8,590 bases of DNA from Deltaproteobacteria bacterium (lineage in GTDB: Bacteria; Desulfobacterota; Desulfobacteria; Desulfobacterales; ETH-SRB1): NCBI GenBank assembly GCA_030262795.1, contig JAJSZO010000040.1, positions 4,183-12,772 on the forward strand, given 5' to 3'. A model generated the notes under the pieces. It had not been told where the DNA came from. It made no database searches and saw only the letters and a list, made by a program, of their open reading frames with translations. A program made the translations under genes and the position numbers. Positions 4,987 through 8,590 of this stretch are shown here, piece by piece; the stretch's first letter is position 1; each line of letters begins with the position of its first letter.

Positions 4987-6171
4987 ATGTTTAGTTGTGT
5001 AGATAATAATAACTCTGCAAAGATCAAGGTTATCGGGGTAGGTGGCGCAGGCGGAAACGCAATAAACAATATGATCGAATCCAATTTGCAGGGGGTTAAG
5101 TTTATTGCGGCAAACACGGATGCCCAGGCGCTTGAAAATTCAAAGGCACAGCTCAAGTTGCAGATTGGAGAAAGGCGCACCGAAGGACTTGGCGCAGGCG
5201 CTAATCCTAAAGTCGGAAGCGAAGCTGCAATTGAAAGTAAAGAAGCAATAAAGGATGCTCTTGAAGGCAGCCACATGGTTTTTATTACTGCTGGATTCGG
5301 CGGTGGTACCGGCACGGGAGCTGCACCGACTATAGCAGAAATTTGCAAAGAAATTAAGGCGTTGACTGTTGCAGTAGTGACAAGACCATTTTCATTTGAA
5401 GGGAAGAAAAGGGCAAGGCAGGCAGAAGAAGGCCTTGCCGCATTAAAAGAAGTTGCCGATACAGTAATTATAATACCCAACGACAGAATGAGAGGAATTG
5501 CGGAAAAAAATGCAAAGATGGTCGATATGTTTAAGAAAACAGATGAAATTCTTCTTCATTCCGTTAAGGGGATTACCGATCTTATTATGATGCCGGGTCT
5601 GGTTAATCTTGATTTTGCGGATGTTAGAACAACTATGTTAAGGTCAGGCATGGCCATAATGGGCACAGGCATAGCAAGTGGTGCTAATCGGGCAAAAGAA
5701 GCTGCTGAAAGGGCTATATCCCATCCATTGCTTGAAGATATCTCAATTTCCGGTGCAAAAGGTGTATTAATGAACATAACATGCACCAGTGAATTAACAA
5801 TGGAGGAGATGACGGAAGCTTCCGATAGAATATATGAAGAAGTGGGTGAGGAAGCCGATATTATATGGGGAACTGTAGTTGATGAGTCTCTTGGAGATGA
5901 GATGAGAGTCACCGTTATTGCAACAGGAATAAGTACAAGCTATGAATCATCGCTGCCCGGAAAATTCAGAGATAATGGACTCAGGGGAAAAATAAGAGAT
6001 ATTACTCCTGGTGAGTTGCATGCTGCAGTTAACCTGGATGAGCCAACTTTTCTCCGACAAAAAAAAGCGGCCGGTGAATCAGCCGGAGCTACTTACAGAG
6101 GATACAAGGGCATAGTAATGGACAATAATGATCTTGATATCCCGACCTTTTTAAGAAGAAAGGCGGATTAA
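4987..6171 (+). CDS. ftsZ: Cell division protein FtsZ
   Basis: Tubulin-like GTPase that polymerises at mid-cell into the Z-ring. The 394-residue protein has the nucleotide-binding start IKVIGVGGAGGNAINNM (13-29), the tubulin signature GGGTGTG (105-111), RPFSFEGKKR (133-142) and the catalytic T7 loop NLDFADV (207-213), where the aspartates of the next subunit complete the GTPase site. A variable linker begins around 318. The C-terminal peptide that binds FtsA and other partners is LDIPTFLRRKAD (383-394). A very similar stretch, LDEPTFLRQKKA (350-361), lies 33 residues earlier in the linker. The start is supported by the G-rich ribosome binding site and by the usual short N-terminal lead. It is separated from ftsA by 411 bp with its own promoter candidate, which fits independent control of FtsZ level. 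Confidence 0.99.
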   Translation: MFSCVDNNNSAKIKVIGVGGAGGNAINNMIESNLQGVKFIAANTDAQALENSKAQLKLQIGERRTEGLGAGANPKVGSEAAIESKEAIKDALEGSHMVFITAGFGGGTGTGAAPTIAEICKEIKALTVAVVTRPFSFEGKKRARQAEEGLAALKEVADTVIIIPNDRMRGIAEKNAKMVDMFKKTDEILLHSVKGITDLIMMPGLVNLDFADVRTTMLRSGMAIMGTGIASGANRAKEAAERAISHPLLEDISISGAKGVLMNITCTSELTMEEMTEASDRIYEEVGEEADIIWGTVVDESLGDEMRVTVIATGISTSYESSLPGKFRDNGLRGKIRDITPGELHAAVNLDEPTFLRQKKAAGESAGATYRGYKGIVMDNNDLDIPTFLRRKAD

Positions 6172-6173
6172 AT

Positions 6174-6202
6174 GTAAGGGTGAAGGCTGAAGGTTTGAAG
6201 GG
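6174..6202 (+). repeat. Degenerate 7-bp tandem array, consensus TGAAGGN
   Basis: GTAAGGG at 6174, TGAAGGC at 6181, TGAAGGT at 6188 and, after one extra T, TGAAGGG at 6196. It starts three bases after the ftsZ stop codon, just as the array at 1408 starts three bases after that of murC. The rest of the 94-bp gap up to 6265 is AT-rich without a clear terminator; TTGAAG (6195) and TATAAA (6216) with 15-bp spacing would be only a poor promoter. Confidence 0.55.
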
Positions 6203-6265
6203 ATTCTATCAATTTTATAAAAAATAATAGAGCAAAGCGATACAATAAAATCTTAAACAAAAAAT

Positions 6266-7987
6266 ATGGTATTGAAAGCCGGAAAGTCAAATAAAAAATA
6301 TGCTGAATCGGAAATCGGTACAATCAGGAAAGGTTGCAGAGAATGTATTCGAATAGCTCTTGTATATCCCAACAAATATCATGTTGGAATGTCCAACCTT
6401 GGTTTCCAAACAGTATATCATTTATTAAACAATATTGAAAATGTTGTGTGTGAAAGAGCTTTTCTGCCTGATACAACTGATTTGCCCGGGGCCAGGATAA
6501 CCACTATAGAATCAGGGAAACAAATTTCTGATTTTGATATTATCAGTTTTTCAATTTCATTTGAGAATGACTACCCAAACCTTCTAACCATTCTAAAGAA
6601 AGCAAATATCCCCTTGCATTCAAGTGATAGAGGAACCCCCCATCCTCTTGTTATTGCAGGGGGAGTCGCCTGTTTTTTAAACCCGGAACCTGTTTCATCA
6701 TTTATTGATTGTTTTTTGATCGGGGAGGCGGAATTGATGCTTCCCCAATTTATTGACAGCTTTGATAATAATATAAGCAGAAGATCCCTTTTAAAAAATA
6801 TAGCACGCAAAGTATCAGGTGCTTACGTACCGGCGTTTTACGAATCAACCTATAATAAAGATGGAACAATTCGTTCTTTTGAACCATTACTTGATGTCCC
6901 TGCCAAAATCAGGCGGACGTATATAGAAGACCTTTCCCGTGTTTCAACATGCAGCAGTATAATAACCCCGCATACTACTTTTGATAATACATTTTTGATA
7001 GAAACCGGCAGAGGCTGTCCGCATGGCTGCCGCTTCTGCAGTGCCGGATATATTTACAGGCCTCCAAGATTCAGGCCTTTCCCGGTTATTGAAAAATGTC
7101 TAAAGCAGGGAATTTTGCTTACCAATAAAATTGGTCTTGTTGGAGCTGCGGTTTCAGATTTTCCAGAGATAAAAGAACTTTACGATTATGTTAATAATAA
7201 GGATATCAGATTATCATTCAGCTCTTTGAGAGCTGACTCCCTTTGCCCCGAGCTTATATCGTTACTGAGGCAAAGCAAAGTCAAAACCGCAACAATCGCC
7301 CCAGATGCCGGATCTGAACGTATGCGCAGGGTAATCAACAAGGGCATTACAGAAGAGGAAATACTTAATGCCACTGAGGCCCTTGTTGCAGGCGGTATTC
7401 CAAACTTAAAGCTCTATTTCATGATTGGTCTTCCAACAGAAACAATGGATGATGTCGAAGCTGTCATAAAATTGTGCAAAAAGATAAAACAGCAATTTCT
7501 CACAGTTAGCCGAAGCATGAAACGAATAGGAGAAATAACTGTAAGCCTTAATTCTTTTGTGCCAAAGCCTTTTACACCTTTTCAGTGGACAGCAATGGAT
7601 GATGAACAGACACTGAAAAAAAAAATAAAGATGATAAAGCATGGTTTAAAAAAAGTTGCCAATATCCGTGTTCATGTGGATATACCGCGCTGGGCTTTTA
7701 TCCAGGCTATGTTTTCACGCGGTGACCGCAGGATTTCAGGAATTCTGACTCTGGCTAATGAAAACCAGGGAAACTGGGCGCAAACACTTAAAGAAACATT
7801 GATAAATCCGGATTTTTATGCGTTGCGGGAGCGATCTTTAGACGAATTGCTTCCCTGGGACTTTATAGATCATGGTGTGACTAAGTCTTTTCTGAAACAT
7901 GAATATAAGAAGGCCTTGGATGGTAAAAAGACTTCACCATGCCCTATGGAATCATGCAGTGTTTGCGGGGTATGCAAGAAAGATTAA
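6266..7987 (+). CDS. TIGR03960-like radical SAM protein (cobalamin-binding-domain type)
   Basis: Probable radical S-adenosylmethionine enzyme of unknown substrate; 573 residues, about the usual length for the family. Residues about 25-165 resemble the N-terminal cobalamin-binding-like domain (RIALVYPNKYHVGMSNLGF, PLVIAGGVACFLNPEPV), although the classic DxHxxG cobalamin motif is not present. The radical SAM core follows, with the 4Fe-4S ligands C251, C255 and C258 in RGCPHGCRFC, then the APDAGSERMRRVINKGITEEE stretch (345-365) and KLYFMIGLPTET (382-393). A second cysteine cluster at the C-terminus, C559, C564, C567 and C570, could bind another iron-sulphur centre and ends with CGVC as in relatives. 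The ATG at 6266 is the first possible start after an in-frame stop at 6254 and lacks a clear Shine-Dalgarno sequence. It lacks the partner domain TIGR03936 that often accompanies this family. Family assignment is from memory of conserved motifs. Confidence 0.88.
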   Translation: MVLKAGKSNKKYAESEIGTIRKGCRECIRIALVYPNKYHVGMSNLGFQTVYHLLNNIENVVCERAFLPDTTDLPGARITTIESGKQISDFDIISFSISFENDYPNLLTILKKANIPLHSSDRGTPHPLVIAGGVACFLNPEPVSSFIDCFLIGEAELMLPQFIDSFDNNISRRSLLKNIARKVSGAYVPAFYESTYNKDGTIRSFEPLLDVPAKIRRTYIEDLSRVSTCSSIITPHTTFDNTFLIETGRGCPHGCRFCSAGYIYRPPRFRPFPVIEKCLKQGILLTNKIGLVGAAVSDFPEIKELYDYVNNKDIRLSFSSLRADSLCPELISLLRQSKVKTATIAPDAGSERMRRVINKGITEEEILNATEALVAGGIPNLKLYFMIGLPTETMDDVEAVIKLCKKIKQQFLTVSRSMKRIGEITVSLNSFVPKPFTPFQWTAMDDEQTLKKKIKMIKHGLKKVANIRVHVDIPRWAFIQAMFSRGDRRISGILTLANENQGNWAQTLKETLINPDFYALRERSLDELLPWDFIDHGVTKSFLKHEYKKALDGKKTSPCPMESCSVCGVCKKD

Positions 7988-7993
7988 AGGAGG
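7986..7993 (+). promoter_or_regulatory. Orphan Shine-Dalgarno sequence
   Basis: AAAGGAGG is an ideal ribosome binding site that begins in the stop codon of the radical SAM gene, but no usable start follows at the right distance: the next bases are ATG immediately followed by TAA. The cyclophilin starts 42 bases later with its own weaker site. Confidence 0.5.
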
Positions 7994-8021
7994 ATGTAAT
8001 CATTTAAACTCAGTATCTAAG

Positions 8022-8027
8022 AAAGGA
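8022..8027 (+). promoter_or_regulatory. Ribosome binding site of the cyclophilin gene
   Basis: AAAGGA ends eight bases before ATG at 8036. Confidence 0.6.
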
Positions 8028-8035
8028 AAAATATT

Positions 8036-8521
8036 ATGGAGATAAAAAAGTGGGACAGTCCACCGGCAATGCAGATCGACCCGGAAAAAATTTACCTTGC
8101 GGTCGTTGCGACTGACAAGGGGAACATGGAACTTGAGCTCTATCCCGAACATGCGCCCAAAACGGTTAACAATTTTGTTTTCCTGGCGAAAGAAGGTTTC
8201 TATGATGGTGTATCGTTTCACCGGGTAATCAGCGATTTTATGATCCAGGGCGGGGATCCGACGGGTACCGGGCAGGGAGGCCCGGGATATCAGTTTGAAG
8301 ACGAGGTAAAAGGAAATCCACTAAAGCACGAGATGTGTGTAATCTCAATGGCAAACGCCGGGCCAAACACGAATGGAAGCCAGTTCTTCATCACGCATTC
8401 GCCGCAGCCGCACTTAGACGGCAAGCATACTGTGTTTGGAAAGGTAATTGCAGGACAGGAAATCGTAAACGCAATTCGCCAGGATGATCGGATGGTCAAA
8501 GTGGAGGTCAAAGAAATCTGA
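8036..8521 (+). CDS. Cyclophilin-type peptidyl-prolyl cis-trans isomerase
   Basis: Catalyses cis-trans isomerisation of peptide bonds before proline and aids folding. The 161 residues form a single cyclophilin domain without signal peptide or membrane segment, so a cytoplasmic place is likely. Active-site elements: FHRV with R63 (equivalent to R55 of human CypA), FMIQGGD with F68, M69 and Q71, SMANAGPNTNGSQFFIT (104-120), and PHLDGKHTVFG (125-135) with H131 equivalent to H126. The tryptophan that favours cyclosporin binding in CypA is histidine here (H126), common in bacterial cyclophilins. The N-terminal KKWDSPPAMQIDPEKIY lead is shared by a subgroup of bacterial single-domain forms. By hand count, 237 of 480 bases (49 %) in 8041-8520 are G or C, against roughly 37-42 % in sampled lines of the radical SAM gene, which may indicate a separate history. 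The ATG at 8036 has a suitable ribosome binding site. Confidence 0.96.
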   Translation: MEIKKWDSPPAMQIDPEKIYLAVVATDKGNMELELYPEHAPKTVNNFVFLAKEGFYDGVSFHRVISDFMIQGGDPTGTGQGGPGYQFEDEVKGNPLKHEMCVISMANAGPNTNGSQFFITHSPQPHLDGKHTVFGKVIAGQEIVNAIRQDDRMVKVEVKEI

Positions 8522-8590
8522 GGAAATCTTTTTCCGGCAACCAATGTCATGAAAAGGTATAACACTACGGATTCACCTGACAAAATCTGT

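Noticed and set aside
4950..5480. Long open frame on the minus strand across ftsZ
   Set aside because: It is the antisense shadow of the ftsZ GTPase domain; the predicted peptide is low-complexity Ala/Pro/Ser with no recognisable domain.
8522..8535. Terminator behind the cyclophilin gene
   Set aside because: GGAAA and TTTCC can form a 5-bp AT-rich stem, but it is too weak and has no T-run after it.
8549..8590. Start of a further gene at the right edge
   Set aside because: An ATG at 8549 stays open for 14 codons to the window end, but it has no ribosome binding site and is too short to judge.
1..8590. CRISPR array, tRNA, rRNA, transposase or defence genes
   Set aside because: I saw no regularly spaced repeats with unique spacers, no tRNA-like cloverleaf and no protein with such motifs.

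Overview
The window is the 3' part of a division and cell wall (dcw) cluster. All genes lie on the + strand, in the order murC, murB, ftsQ, ftsA, ftsZ, followed by a TIGR03960-like radical SAM gene and a small cyclophilin gene. The gene order, the MurC/FtsZ sequences, an estimated 40-42 % GC in the sampled stretches and the radical SAM gene behind ftsZ suggest a Gram-negative Desulfobacterota (former Deltaproteobacteria), perhaps Desulfobacterales. This lineage call is an inference from family resemblance; no marker gene is present.

Layout. murC (19-1404) is complete and starts directly after the end of a short repeat array. A 151-bp gap separates it from murB (1556-2503). murB overlaps ftsQ (2490-3344, TTG start) by 14 nt, and ftsQ is 1 nt from ftsA (3346-4575), so these three form a tight translational block. 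An unusually long 411-bp gap full of repeats and with a good sigma70-type promoter separates ftsA from ftsZ (4987-6171). The radical SAM gene (6266-7987) and the peptidylprolyl isomerase (8036-8521) follow. No gene can be called in 8522-8590.

How the genes work together. MurC and MurB carry out consecutive cytoplasmic steps of peptidoglycan precursor synthesis: MurB completes UDP-MurNAc and MurC adds L-alanine to it. FtsZ polymerises into the division ring, FtsA tethers it to the membrane, and FtsQ links the ring to the periplasmic synthesis machinery. The radical SAM protein has no known role in this process. The cyclophilin is a general folding catalyst and its base composition differs from its neighbours.

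Most notable observation. The gaps contain a family of degenerate 7-bp tandem arrays. In the murC-murB gap two 28-bp arrays face each other as inverted ends of a ~147-bp segment. That segment is flanked by a direct TAATG duplication. Removing the segment and one TAATG would leave murC and murB joined as a TAATG stop/start overlap. This looks like a small repeat element that inserted at a coupled junction and, through its target duplication, left both reading frames intact. Other points of interest are a second FtsZ C-terminal-peptide-like motif, a run of eight G in the ftsZ ribosome binding site, and the long, repeat-rich ftsZ leader.
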